Shown here: positions 1 through 8,256 of the stretch, in pieces
Position numbering within the stretch: position 1 is the first letter of the stretch
Layout: each line of letters starts with the position of its first letter
Origin: Mesorhizobium sp. 131-2-1
GTDB taxonomy: Bacteria > Pseudomonadota > Alphaproteobacteria > Rhizobiales > Rhizobiaceae
Assembly (NCBI RefSeq): GCF_016756535.1
Contig: NZ_AP023247.1
Span: 4,898,501-4,962,500 of the forward strand
Direction: 5' to 3'
DNA: 64,000 nucleotides
Notes under the pieces: generated by a model
Databases searched by the model: none
Told to the model about the DNA's origin: nothing
The model's input: the letters and a program-made list of their open reading frames with translations, nothing else
Translations under genes and position numbers: made by a program

Positions 1-156
1 CTGGATGTTGGCCTGGCCCTGGCGCAGCGACTTGACCTCGGTGCCGGTCAGCACCAGGCCGGCCTCGACCGTGTCGAGCACCTCATAGGAGAACCGCGCC
101 TTGCGGTTCTCCGCAACGGTCCTGTTGTTGGGATCGGCTTTCTTGACTTGATTCAT
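1..156 (-). CDS. smpB: SsrA-binding protein SmpB (N-terminal part)
   Basis: This is the first 52 residues of SmpB, the small protein that binds tmRNA (SsrA) and delivers it to ribosomes stalled on broken mRNAs during trans-translation. The visible part begins [12 protein letters not shown] and continues through the family signature [19 protein letters not shown] and [14 protein letters not shown], which lies in the OB-fold that contacts tmRNA. The C-terminal part lies outside the window to the left. It is transcribed leftwards just downstream of dapA with a gap of about 25 bases, so the two genes probably share a transcript. The start ATG at 156-154 is the only one that fits the family N-terminus. 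Identification is confident from the motifs; only length and C-terminal tail cannot be checked. Confidence 0.93.
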   Translation of the reverse strand, partial: MNQVKKADPNNRTVAENRKARFSYEVLDTVEAGLVLTGTEVKSLRQGQANIQ

Positions 157-181
157 AATGCGGAGAGGTGGCGCCTCATCC

Positions 182-1072
182 TCAGTTTATCAAGCCGGCG
201 TGCTTCATCGCCTGGTCGATCTTTTCGGCGGTCGAGGCCTCGATCGTGACCAGCGGCGAGCGGACGACATTCTCGACCTTGCCAAGCTTGGACAGCGCGT
301 ATTTGGCGCCGCACAGGCCTGGCTCAACGAAGATCGCCTTGTGCAGCGGCAGCAGGCGGTCCTGCAATTCGAGCGCCTGGGCGCTGTCGCCGGACAGCGT
401 CGCTTCCTGGAACTCCGAGCAGAGACGCGGCGCGACGTTCGAGGTCACCGAGATGCAGCCGACGCCGCCATGCGCGTTGAAGCCCAGCGCCGAGGCATCC
501 TCGCCGGAAAGCTGGATGAAGTCCTTGCCGCAGGTGGCGCGCTGTTCGGAGACCCGCTCGACCTTGCCGGTGGCATCCTTGACGCCGACGATGTTCTTGA
601 AGTCGTGCGCCAGCCGACCCATCGTCTCGGGCATCATGTCGATGACCGAGCGCGGCGGGATGTTGTAGATGATGATCGGCAGCTTGGTCGCGCGGGCGAC
701 GGCTGCGAAATGCTCATAGAGCCCGCGCTGCGTCGGCTTGTTGTAATATGGCGTGACGACGAGGGCCGCATCGGCGCCGGCCTTCTCGGCAAACTGCACC
801 AGGCCTACCGCCTCTTCGGTGTTGTTGGAGCCGGCGCCGGCAACGACCGGAGCGCGACCCTTGGCGACCTCGATGCAGACCTTGACCACCTGGCGATGCT
901 CGTCATGCGACAGCGTCGGCGACTCGCCGGTGGTGCCTACCGGAACCAGCCCCTTGGTGCCTTCGGCGAGCTGCCATTCGATGAACGCGCGAAAGGCTTT
1001 CTCGTCGAAACGCCCGCTCTTGTCGAACGGTGTAACGAGCGCGGTCAGCGAGCCTCTCAGCATATCGTCCAA
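182..1072 (-). CDS. dapA: 4-hydroxy-tetrahydrodipicolinate synthase
   Basis: DapA condenses pyruvate with aspartate semialdehyde, the first committed step of the diaminopimelate/lysine pathway, in the cytoplasm. The 296-residue protein has normal length for this TIM-barrel family. Visible signatures are GTTGES at residues 46-51, the catalytic-triad tyrosine in IIYNIPPRS (Tyr136) and the Schiff-base lysine in VGVKDATGK (Lys165). A second possible start is the methionine at residue 4 (MLRGSL), which would fit the family N-terminus equally well. The gene reads leftwards into smpB, 25 bases away, an arrangement common in Rhizobiales. Upstream (1073-1460) there is a tandem hairpin repeat and no recognised regulator. 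Function is confident. Confidence 0.96.
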   Translation of the reverse strand: MDDMLRGSLTALVTPFDKSGRFDEKAFRAFIEWQLAEGTKGLVPVGTTGESPTLSHDEHRQVVKVCIEVAKGRAPVVAGAGSNNTEEAVGLVQFAEKAGADAALVVTPYYNKPTQRGLYEHFAAVARATKLPIIIYNIPPRSVIDMMPETMGRLAHDFKNIVGVKDATGKVERVSEQRATCGKDFIQLSGEDASALGFNAHGGVGCISVTSNVAPRLCSEFQEATLSGDSAQALELQDRLLPLHKAIFVEPGLCGAKYALSKLGKVENVVRSPLVTIEASTAEKIDQAMKHAGLIN

Positions 1073-1097
1073 ACTCCTTGGGACTTCGTTGGTTTAT

Positions 1098-1259
1098 GCA
1101 CGTCGTTGTTCCCAAAACCGGTATCCACTTTTGGGCGACATGCGTTGTTGGTCTATGCATGTCGTTACCCCAAAACCGGTATCCACTTTTGGGCGACATG
1201 CATTGTTGGTCTATGCATGTCGTCACCCCAAAACCGGTATCCGCTTTTGGGCGACATGC
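1098..1259. repeat. Three tandem palindromic intergenic units
   Basis: Three copies of a roughly 45-base hairpin unit lie at 1098-1143, 1157-1201 and 1215-1259, with a period of 58-59 bases. Each runs GCATGTCG, then CCCAAAACCGGTATCC, then TTTTGGGCGACATGC, so the outer GCATGTCG/CGACATGC and inner CCCAAAA/TTTTGGG arms pair. The spacers (TTGTTGGTCTAT) are also conserved, which points to tandem duplication of the whole unit. They occupy the gap between the dapA start and the lytic transglycosylase gene (1073-1460); nothing else is recognised there. These resemble the REP-like elements frequent in Mesorhizobium intergenic DNA. Confidence 0.85.
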
Positions 1260-1460
1260 ATCGGTCGGTCTATCGTGCGCGCCTTCTAGCCGAAAGCGAA
1301 GCCGCGCACCATAGTCTCGACACTGTTCAGCGGCAAGCATTGCAATGGTGCCAGCAAGGGCAATTCGAACGACCTCGATAACCTTTTGTTTACGGGCTTT
1401 TCACGACCTGCGCTTAGCTTCGAGGCGCCTTGCCCTGCTGGTAGTGTGCACGAACAGGAA

Positions 1461-3512
1461 ATGACGAAACCCATGTCAGGCCGGCGGCCACGTCTTTTCG
1501 CGCTTCTCGGCACAACTCTTGTGCTGATGCCGGCCGCGGCTATCGGCGGCGTCGACGTGCAGACGACGTCGGCCGTTCCGATACCCCCTTTGGCCTACCA
1601 GGGCCGGCCGGACGCACCCGCGTCGCCTTCGACGGATGTTGCCCTTTTGAAGAGCGGCCTCGACAGGCTGGCTGCCAACGACATTACCGGCGCGCGCCAG
1701 GTGCGCGAGGCGCTGCCAGCCAATTCGCTCGACCGCCACATCCTGGCCTGGGCGATCGCGCTCTATGGTGGCGACCAGGTTCCGAGCGGCGATATCGCCG
1801 ACGCCGCGCAGATGCTGCCGAACTGGCCGGGCACGATCGCCCTGCGCAAGAACAGCGAGCGCGCGCTTTACCGCGAGAACCCCTCGCCGCAGGTCGTGGT
1901 GCAGGCGTTCAAGGGCAGCCAGCCGCTGACCCCGGAAGGGGTGATCATCCTTGCCCGCTCCTATGTCGCGCTGGGCAACGCCAATGCGGCGCGCTCGGTG
2001 CTGTCGCCCTTCTGGCGCACGGAAAGACTGGAAGCCAAGGACGAGGCGACCATCATCAAGGAGTTCGGCGCGCTGATTCCTGCCGCCGATCATCGCTTCC
2101 GCATGGAGCGCATGTTCTATGCCGATCGGCCGTCCTCGGCGCTGCGCGTGGCCGCACTTGCCGGCGCCCAGCCGTTGGCCGATGCCTGGGCGGCGGCTGG
2201 CCGCGGCGACAAGAACGCGGCCAAGCTGCTCAAGGCCGTTCCCGCCGCGCAGCGCCAGGCCGGCTATTTCTTTGCCGAGGCCGAGTATCTGCGCAAGCTG
2301 CAGAAGTTTGCCGACGCCGCCGCTGTCGTGATGAAGGCGCCGACCGATCGCGAGGCACTGGTCGATCCCGACGCCTGGTGGGTGGAGCGCCGGGTGCTGT
2401 CGCGCGAACTCGTCGACCAGGGCGACATGAAGACGGCCTACAAAATCGTCTCCATGCACGCGGCCGAAAGCCCGGCCAGCGCCGCCGAAGCCGAGTTCCA
2501 CGCCGGCTGGTATGCGCTGCGCGGCCTCAACGACCCGGCCGCCGCAGCCACACACTTCGCACGCATCGCCGACCTCGCGCAGGGGCCGGTGTCGCTGTCG
2601 CGCGCCTATTACTGGCTCGGCCGCGCGGCGGAAGTCGGCGGCCCGGGCGACTCGAAGCAGTACTTCACTCGCGCCGCCGCGTTTGGCACGACGTTCTACG
2701 GCCAGCTCGCCGGCGAGCGCGTGGGCTTGCGGACCCTCAACATCGTCTATCCGCAGCCGAGCGCGGCAGACCGGCAGAATTTTGCCGGCCGCGAGGCCGT
2801 CAGCGCCATCAAGCGGCTGCAGGAGGCCGGCTATGACCGCTACGCCGAGACGCTCTATCGCGACCTTGCCGGGCAGTTGACCAGCCCGGGGGAACTGGCG
2901 CTGCTTGCAGTGCTCGCCGAAAAGCAGGGCAACCATTTCATGGCGCTGAAGGTCGGCAAGATCGCCGCCCAGCGCGGCATCGATGTCGGCGCGCTGTCGC
3001 ACCCGCTTGGCGTCATCCCCGACACCGCCAATATTTCCGGTTCCGGCAAGGCGCTGGCCTACGCGATTGCCCGCCAGGAAAGCGAGTTCAATGTCGGCGC
3101 CGTCTCCAGCGCCGGCGCGCGCGGGCTGCTGCAATTGATGCCGGGCACCGCCAGGCAATTGGCGAAGAAGGCCGGCCTGACGTTCTCGCAGACGCGGCTG
3201 ACCAGCGATGCAGGCTACAATGCGACGCTGGGCGCCGCCTTCCTCGGCGAGCAGCTCGACCGCTTCAGCGGATCCTACGTGCTGACCTTCGCCGGCTACA
3301 ATGCCGGCCCCAACCGCGCCGCCCAATGGGTGGCCAAGTATGGCGACCCGCGCGGCAAGGACGTGGACGCCGTCGTCGACTGGGTCGAGCGGATTCCCTA
3401 CACGGAAACAAGAAGCTACGTGCAGCGCGTGATGGAGAATTACGAGGTCTACAAGATGCGTATTTCGGGGAAGTACGACATCGTCGGAGATCTGGTGAAC
3501 GGGCGGAGCTGA
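1461..3512 (+). CDS. Soluble lytic murein transglycosylase (SLT family)
   Basis: This is a periplasmic lytic transglycosylase that cleaves the MurNAc-GlcNAc bond of peptidoglycan with formation of 1,6-anhydroMurNAc. The 683-residue product starts with a signal peptide ([16 protein letters not shown], then an alanine-rich cleavage region). A long helical superhelix of TPR-like repeats fills residues of about 60-500. The C-terminal SLT catalytic domain (about 525-650) shows the catalytic glutamate Glu540 in ARQESEFN, then [13 protein letters not shown] and the AGYNAG motif. I chose ATG 1461 because a CAGGAA stretch precedes it directly; ATG 1473 is an alternative, and the frame is open from 1386. 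Length and domain order match Slt70-type enzymes. It is monocistronic as far as can be seen, followed by an intergenic palindrome. Confidence 0.92.
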   Translation: MTKPMSGRRPRLFALLGTTLVLMPAAAIGGVDVQTTSAVPIPPLAYQGRPDAPASPSTDVALLKSGLDRLAANDITGARQVREALPANSLDRHILAWAIALYGGDQVPSGDIADAAQMLPNWPGTIALRKNSERALYRENPSPQVVVQAFKGSQPLTPEGVIILARSYVALGNANAARSVLSPFWRTERLEAKDEATIIKEFGALIPAADHRFRMERMFYADRPSSALRVAALAGAQPLADAWAAAGRGDKNAAKLLKAVPAAQRQAGYFFAEAEYLRKLQKFADAAAVVMKAPTDREALVDPDAWWVERRVLSRELVDQGDMKTAYKIVSMHAAESPASAAEAEFHAGWYALRGLNDPAAAATHFARIADLAQGPVSLSRAYYWLGRAAEVGGPGDSKQYFTRAAAFGTTFYGQLAGERVGLRTLNIVYPQPSAADRQNFAGREAVSAIKRLQEAGYDRYAETLYRDLAGQLTSPGELALLAVLAEKQGNHFMALKVGKIAAQRGIDVGALSHPLGVIPDTANISGSGKALAYAIARQESEFNVGAVSSAGARGLLQLMPGTARQLAKKAGLTFSQTRLTSDAGYNATLGAAFLGEQLDRFSGSYVLTFAGYNAGPNRAAQWVAKYGDPRGKDVDAVVDWVERIPYTETRSYVQRVMENYEVYKMRISGKYDIVGDLVNGRS

Positions 3513-3556
3513 GCGTGCCCGTTTTGGCATGACAATTTCGTTCGATCGAGTTCCGT

Positions 3557-3716
3557 CACACCCCCCTCTCGCCTGCCGGCCATCTCCCCCGCAAGGAGGG
3601 AGATCAAATGTCACCACGACTTTCGCCAATCTTCAACGTCGCAAAATGGGCGGAGCGGCCGAGTTGCCAATCTCCCCCCTTGCGGGGAGATGTCCGGCAG
3701 GACAGAGGGGGGGGTG
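3557..3716. repeat. Long intergenic inverted repeat, family A
   Basis: An imperfect inverted repeat of about 160 bases. The left arm reads CACCCCCCTCTCGCCTGCC, then CATCTCCCCCGCAAGG; the right arm reads TCTCCCCCCTTGCGGGGAGA, then CCGGCAGGACAGAGGGGG. Each arm also contains its own small hairpin (CTCCCCCGCAAGGAGGGAG type). The same element occurs at 18666-18825, so this is a dispersed family. It fills the 316-base gap between the transglycosylase and the hydrolase gene, where no ORF is convincing. Confidence 0.8.
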
Positions 3717-3828
3717 CTGTCCCGCCATCTCTCAAAATTTCCCAGCCGACGCCCTACCGATTTGACCGCCCCTGCCCTCGCCTGTAGCACTCGCGGACGA
3801 TCCGACAACGGCAAGGAATCGAGCCCGC

Positions 3829-4722
3829 ATGCCAAACCACGAGGGGTTTTCCGACTTCTTCTATGACGCGCCGGATGGGCTCAGGCTCCACGCCCGACTC
3901 TATGCCGCGACCGATTCCGGCCGTTGGCCGGTCGTCTGCCTGCCCGGCCTCACCCGCAATGCGCGCGACTTCCACGAATTGGCGCTGCAGCTGTCGAGAC
4001 AGGCCGGGCGCAAGGTTGTCGCGTTCGATTATCGCGGGCGCGGGCAATCGGACTATGACCCCGATATCAGCCACTACACCGTCGGCGTCGAGGCCGGCGA
4101 TGTCCTGGCCGGGTTGGCGGCACTGGACATTGAGGGCGCGGGGTTCATCGGCACCTCGCGCGGCGGGCTGATCACCCATGTGCTCGGCGCGATGGCACCG
4201 TCCATGCTGAAGTCGGTCGTGCTCAACGACATCGGGCCGGTGATCGAGGCCTCGGGCCTCGCCCATATCCGCACCTATCTCGATGGCGCGCCGAAACCGA
4301 AGACATTCGCCGAGGCGCTCGGCGCCCAGCGCGGCGTGCATGGCTCGGATTTTCCGGCGCTGACCGACGCGGATTGGGAACGGATGGTCTCGGCGCTCTA
4401 TCGCCAGACCGGAGTGGGACTGGTGCCGGATTTCGACCCGAGGCTGGTGGACACGCTGGCAGGTCTCGACCTCAGCAAGCCGCTGCCCGATCTGTGGCCG
4501 CAATTCGAGACGCTGACGGCGATGCCTCTGCTTGCCATACGCGGGGCCAACTCGAGCCTGCTGTCAGCGGCAACGCTTGCGGAGATGCAAAGGCGCCATC
4601 CCGGCATGGAAGCAATCACGGTCGAGGGCCAAGGCCATGCGCCGTTCCTCGAAACCGGCACGTTGCCTGTCGCCATCGCCGCGTTCCTGGATCGCGCGGA
4701 GCGGAAAATTCAAAAGAAGTAA
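3829..4722 (+). CDS. Alpha/beta hydrolase
   Basis: This is a cytoplasmic alpha/beta-fold hydrolase of 297 residues whose substrate cannot be read from sequence. Visible features are the oxyanion-hole region LPGLTRNARDFHELA near residue 40, the strand-loop FDYRGRGQSDYDP near residue 65, the nucleophile elbow GTSRGG with Ser110, and the catalytic histidine in GQGHAPFLE near the C-terminus. A cap segment follows the nucleophile (LNDIGPVIEASGLAHI), as in the AB_hydrolase_1 family of esterases, haloperoxidase-like enzymes and C-C hydrolases. It stands alone between an intergenic palindrome and a convergent integrase gene. No signal peptide is seen. Fold assignment is confident; the specific reaction is unknown. 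Confidence 0.88.
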   Translation: MPNHEGFSDFFYDAPDGLRLHARLYAATDSGRWPVVCLPGLTRNARDFHELALQLSRQAGRKVVAFDYRGRGQSDYDPDISHYTVGVEAGDVLAGLAALDIEGAGFIGTSRGGLITHVLGAMAPSMLKSVVLNDIGPVIEASGLAHIRTYLDGAPKPKTFAEALGAQRGVHGSDFPALTDADWERMVSALYRQTGVGLVPDFDPRLVDTLAGLDLSKPLPDLWPQFETLTAMPLLAIRGANSSLLSAATLAEMQRRHPGMEAITVEGQGHAPFLETGTLPVAIAAFLDRAERKIQKK

Positions 4723-4828
4723 TCCTAAGCTCAAAATCGGCGGCTGAGCTATTGCAACAGTATAGAAGCCATTAGAACGGCAATCGCTTGAGGAAAATGG
4801 CGGCGACCGATTCCGAACGTCGGCGCCG

Positions 4829-4874
4829 CCCCTCATCCGCCTTCGGCACCTTCACCCCGTGAACGGGGAGAAGG
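4829..4874. repeat. Solo arm of intergenic palindrome, family B
   Basis: The stretch CCCCTCATCCGCCTTCGGC followed by ACCTTCACCCCGTGAACGGGGAGAAGG matches one arm of the larger inverted repeat at 55682-55820. Only one arm is present here, immediately past the stop codon of the integrase gene. The CCCCGTGAACGGGG core still forms a hairpin and could act as a weak terminator. Confidence 0.6.
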
Positions 4875-4881
4875 ACTCAAG

Positions 4882-5979
4882 CTAGTTGGCCTTGGAGCTT
4901 TTCCCGCGTGCCTTGACCGCAGCTTTCGTCGTGCCCGCTTGGCTCTTCGGCTTGCGCGCCGGCTTTGAGGATGTGGGCGTGGTCACGGGAGAGGAAAACA
5001 TGGAGTTTTCCGCGCCTTTCGCCGCCCCGTCGCAGCGCGGCGTTTCCAGCACGAAAACGCAGCCGTCGAGATCGTTGGTGGCAAGATGCGCATAGCGCAT
5101 GGTCATCGACAGTGTCTGGTGGCCGAGCCACATCTGCACGCGTCTGATGTCTATGCCGCCCTGGACGAGCCGCGAGGCGCAAGTATGGCGCAATATGTGC
5201 GGCACCACCTGGTCGTCGGCGGCAAGGCCGACCTCGGCCTTCGCCTCGTTCCAGATGGCGCGGAATTGCGCCTGGCTGAATGTGGTGAAGGGCCCCTTGG
5301 GGAGGCGTCCCTCGGTGACCGGCAGCTTGACCACTTCCTTGACGCGAGCGGTCATCGGAATGGTGCGGCTGCGGCCGGACTTGGTGATCCAAAAGGAGAC
5401 GCGATGCTCCTGGATGTCGTTCCAGATCAGGCCGAGCGCCTCGCCGAGGCGGCAGCCGGTGTCGACAAGAAAGACCGAGAGCCGGTAAGCGTCTTCGCTG
5501 CGGCTCCTGATGGCCGCGAACAGCCTCGCCTCTTCGTCCTTTTCGAGGAAACGAATCCGTCCCGCCCGTTCCTTCTGGCGGCGGAATTCGGGCAGGCTAT
5601 GGATATCCCCCATCTTGTGAGCCTTGCGCAGCAGTTTGCTAAGGGCAGCCATCTTGCGATTGATGGTTGCGTTGCTGTTGCCGCGCTGGCGCAAGGTTCC
5701 GATAAGGTTGTCCAGGGTGCCCTGGTCAAAAGCGCTGAAACGCTCCCCGAGGAGAATCTCATCGATTTCGCCGATGAAAGAGCTGACATTGTATTTATGT
5801 CGCCCATCATCCCAGAGTATATCCCGATATGCTGAAAACAGCTCTCCGACCCGGTACGACTTTACTTCTCTTATCTTGTTGTAGCTGTATTTTATTTTTG
5901 CAGTCTGAGAAGAAAATATCGCGAAATGGTCAGAGGGCATTCCCTCTTGAATCGCTTCGTTCGTCATTTTTTTAGCCAC
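4882..5979 (-). CDS. Tyrosine recombinase / site-specific integrase
   Basis: This is a tyrosine recombinase that cuts and rejoins DNA at a specific site through a phosphotyrosine link. Numbered from the GTG at 5979, an N-terminal SAM-like core-binding domain lies at about 40-135. The catalytic domain carries Arg177 (TGCRLGEAL), His261 and Arg264 (HILRHTCAS), His287 (WLGHQTL) and the nucleophile Tyr296 (TMRYAHL), so all key residues are present. The C-terminus has an unusual low-complexity basic tail of about 45 residues (SSKPARKPKSQAGTTKAAVK). The start is uncertain: GTG 5979 or ATG 5967. No phage, excisionase or conjugation gene is adjacent, and no tRNA target is next to it. It therefore looks like an orphan integrase left from a small mobile element. 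Confidence 0.9.
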   Translation of the reverse strand: MAKKMTNEAIQEGMPSDHFAIFSSQTAKIKYSYNKIREVKSYRVGELFSAYRDILWDDGRHKYNVSSFIGEIDEILLGERFSAFDQGTLDNLIGTLRQRGNSNATINRKMAALSKLLRKAHKMGDIHSLPEFRRQKERAGRIRFLEKDEEARLFAAIRSRSEDAYRLSVFLVDTGCRLGEALGLIWNDIQEHRVSFWITKSGRSRTIPMTARVKEVVKLPVTEGRLPKGPFTTFSQAQFRAIWNEAKAEVGLAADDQVVPHILRHTCASRLVQGGIDIRRVQMWLGHQTLSMTMRYAHLATNDLDGCVFVLETPRCDGAAKGAENSMFSSPVTTPTSSKPARKPKSQAGTTKAAVKARGKSSKAN

Positions 5980-5989
5980 ACCCCCGAGT

Positions 5990-6008
5990 GGATAGGCGAC
6001 ACCTATCC
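5990..6008. promoter_or_regulatory. Perfect palindrome upstream of the integrase
   Basis: GGATAGG and CCTATCC flank the five bases CGACA, forming a perfect 7-bp inverted repeat about ten bases upstream of the integrase start. The position suits an autoregulatory operator or an arm-type binding site. Only the symmetry is seen; the role is inferred. Confidence 0.4.
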
Positions 6009-6150
6009 GCTTGGAAGCGTCCTTTCAAGAGCTTATGTCAGACAAAACGATTCCATCCGCCATGACGGCGGATCCCACGAAACCGTTCCGCAGACTTCAG
6101 TTCAGCTACCGAACCCCCTTCTTTCCTTCAGTTCACCCGACCCAGTCACG

Positions 6151-6187
6151 AAAACAAAACAGCCCGGGCGTTTAAACGCCCGGGCTG
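6151..6187 (-). terminator. Rho-independent terminator of the first porin
   Basis: A 26-base perfect palindrome (6161-6186, arms AGCCCGGGCGTTT/AAACGCCCGGGCT) is followed on the minus strand by GTTTTGTTTT. It lies about 25 bases past the porin stop codon, the classical position and shape of an intrinsic terminator. Confidence 0.85.
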
Positions 6188-6212
6188 GATTTCACCTGTG
6201 GACAACCAGCCC

Positions 6213-7289
6213 TTAGAACGAGCGCTGGAAGCGGAGGATACCGCCGACGCCGTCGTCGCTGACGTGCCAGTCGCTGTCGTCCTTGTTGAAGTAGTCGACT
6301 TCGGCCGTGACCGTGAAGCCGGGGACGATGTCGTAAGCGACGTTGGCGGCGAGACCGAAGGTCTTGCCATCGTCATACGACGCCTGCACGTTGAACGAGG
6401 CCTTCTCGTTGAACTTGTAGCTGGCGCCACCCCAGACCGCCCAGCTGCCGTCCCAAAGCTTGAAGAAGCTGTGGCCGGTGTTCGGATCGACAAAGTCGGA
6501 GTCGCTTCCGTAGCCGCCCATCACGAACAGCGAGATTGCGTCGTTGACGGTAACGTCCAAGCGAGCCTTACCAGCCCACGATTCGTAGTTGCTGTCGTAA
6601 CCAACGACGCCGCTGATGGCGCCCCAGCCCTGCGTGTACTTCACGCCGCCGACGATATGCGGAACATAGCTGTCGATCGTATTGACGCCAGCGCCGTCTT
6701 CGAGCGAGACCACGGCCGAGAAGCCATTGCCGGCGTCGAAGTAGTACTGGATGACGTTCGTGTCGAATTCGCCGTAGGGGACGATGGTATCGTCGATGAC
6801 GTTGCCGGCATAGCCGTTGAACGTGTTGAAGGCCGATTCGTCCTTACCGACGCGGAAGCCACCGAGCTGGATCCAGGCGAAGTTCAGCGACGTCGAGCTG
6901 CCGGCGTCGTCATGGTAACCGTCCTTGAAGTTGAAACGGGTCTCGGTGAAGGTCTTCAAGGTGCCGAGCTCGGTTTCCTGGCCGGTCCAGGTCTTCAGCG
7001 TGAAGCGGGCCTGCTTGTGGTAGGTGTCGTTGGTGCCGTCACCCAAAACGTCGTCCACATCCTGGTGACCTTCGCGATCGCCAATGCCGATGTCGTAGCG
7101 GACAAAGCCGCCGATGCGCAGGCAGGTTTCGGTGCCGGGGATGTAGAAGTAGCCCGAGCCGTAGACGTCGCAGATCTTGACGTATTCAGCCGGTTCCGGC
7201 TCGGCGACGACGACGGCGTCGGCGGCGCGCGCACCGGAAACTGCGATCAGGGCCGCAGCTGAGCCGAGAAGAAGGCTCTTGATGTTCAT
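6213..7289 (-). CDS. Porin, Omp2b/rhizobial type (copy 1)
   Basis: This outer-membrane beta-barrel porin of 358 residues forms diffusion channels for small solutes. It has a clear signal peptide (MNIKSLLLGSAAALIAVSG, cut after ARA). The mature N-terminus is conserved in Rhizobiales porins (two cysteines in VKICDVYGSGYF and ETCLRIGG), with alternating hydrophobic beta strands and a C-terminal phenylalanine (LRFQRSF) as in barrel proteins recognised by the BAM machinery. I chose ATG 7289 because TGGAGGTCAG lies just upstream and the signal peptide starts there; a longer frame exists but is unlikely. A near-identical gene lies divergently at 8074, sharing an exact 200-base 5' segment. A strong terminator follows. 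Family is confident; channel specificity is unknown. Confidence 0.93.
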   Translation of the reverse strand: MNIKSLLLGSAAALIAVSGARAADAVVVAEPEPAEYVKICDVYGSGYFYIPGTETCLRIGGFVRYDIGIGDREGHQDVDDVLGDGTNDTYHKQARFTLKTWTGQETELGTLKTFTETRFNFKDGYHDDAGSSTSLNFAWIQLGGFRVGKDESAFNTFNGYAGNVIDDTIVPYGEFDTNVIQYYFDAGNGFSAVVSLEDGAGVNTIDSYVPHIVGGVKYTQGWGAISGVVGYDSNYESWAGKARLDVTVNDAISLFVMGGYGSDSDFVDPNTGHSFFKLWDGSWAVWGGASYKFNEKASFNVQASYDDGKTFGLAANVAYDIVPGFTVTAEVDYFNKDDSDWHVSDDGVGGILRFQRSF

Positions 7290-7306
7290 TTTCTGACCTC
7301 CAGTCA
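7107..7306 (-). repeat. Left copy of 200-bp identical inverted repeat (porin 5' end)
   Basis: By base-by-base reading, the reverse complement of 7107-7306 is identical to 8057-8256. It covers the ribosome binding site (TGACTGGAGGTCAG), the signal peptide and the first roughly 61 codons of the porin gene. Sequence diverges immediately on both sides. The inverted pair encloses about 750 bases including tRNA-Ser. Confidence 0.9.
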
Positions 7307-7531
7307 GAATCGAACGAAATGTCGGATTTGGAAGCGGCTGCTCCACCGATAATTATTTGATATTGTTATTTTTTTCGAACAAAATCGCGAGAGGGCTTCG
7401 GCACCCGCCCCGGTGCGCCGACGCAGCTGCTGCGACAGACGAAGCGGCATCAAGTGCGCCGCAACGAGCTACGCCGAGTCTGGATTGCAAGGGATTCGCC
7501 AGGCTTGTTCTGCGCGCAACGCGAAGCACGA

Positions 7532-7622
7532 TGGCGGAGAGGATGGGATTCGAACCCACGAGAAGCTTTTGACCTCTACTCCCTTAGCAGGGGAGCGCCT
7601 TCGACCACTCGGCCACCTCTCC
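7532..7622 (-). tRNA. tRNA-Ser(GCU)
   Basis: The minus strand folds as a class II tRNA. The acceptor stem is GGAGAGG with CCTCTCC, followed by the discriminator G and an encoded CCA. The D-arm region is GGCCGAGTGGTCGAAGGC, the anticodon loop is CTGCTAA giving anticodon GCU (serine AGC/AGU codons), the long variable arm is AGAGGTCAAAAGCTTCTC, and the T-loop is GGTTCGAATCC. It is 91 nt including CCA and lies between the two divergent porin genes. Confidence 0.96.
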
Positions 7623-8056
7623 GTTGCGCCGCTGGATAAAGAAAAGCGCCGGCACAATCAACAAGCTGGCCGCATTATCGCGGAAAAATCGGCGCTTCGC
7701 CGCGCCGCCGCCCCGCCATGCGGCGATTCTGCGGCGATTCCCTGGCTCGCGACTCGGCATGCATGCCGCAATTCAGTCGGCTCACCGCCGGATTCGCCCC
7801 GATTGCAAGGGGCGTGGGAGCCTCGAAGGTTAACGAGAGCTTTCTGAGTGAGGCCAAATCGTGTCATTTGTGCAACAACGCTCAGGGATAGCGCCCGGAC
7901 AGCCCGTTTGCCGGTACGATCGTGGTTGAACGCCGCCGCCTCATGGGTAATGTCGGGTTTGAAGGAGCGGCGCGGTGCGCATCTTTTTCGGTAGTGGGGA
8001 TGGGGCAGGGAACGCTGTCCTTCAGCAAAGAATACCCAGACCCGTTTTTTAACTTT
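7623..8056. other. Intergenic region upstream of second porin
   Basis: No convincing gene is seen in these 434 bases. The stretch contains a perfect 14-bp palindrome, CGGCATGCATGCCG at 7755-7768, which could be a regulator site. Near its right end is an A/T-richer segment that probably holds the promoter of the second porin. No firm promoter call is possible. Confidence 0.4.
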
Positions 8057-8256
8057 TGACTGGAGGTCAGAAAATGAACATCAAGAGCCTTCTTCTCGGC
8101 TCAGCTGCGGCCCTGATCGCAGTTTCCGGTGCGCGCGCCGCCGACGCCGTCGTCGTCGCCGAGCCGGAACCGGCTGAATACGTCAAGATCTGCGACGTCT
8201 ACGGCTCGGGCTACTTCTACATCCCCGGCACCGAAACCTGCCTGCGCATCGGCGGC
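8057..8256 (+). repeat. Right copy of 200-bp identical inverted repeat (porin 5' end)
   Basis: This is the exact partner of 7107-7306 in inverted orientation. It includes the Shine-Dalgarno TGGAGGTCAG and the first codons of the second porin, ending at GGCGGC, after which the two genes differ (TAT here versus TTT). Confidence 0.9.

Noticed and set aside
1098..1259. CRISPR-like array
   Set aside because: The repeats are palindromic along their whole length, the spacers are conserved rather than unique, and no cas gene is present.
7532..7622. tRNA-Ser as the attachment site of the tyrosine integrase at 4882-5979
   Set aside because: The integrase is 1.5 kb away with a porin gene between, and no duplicated tRNA 3' end is seen in the window.
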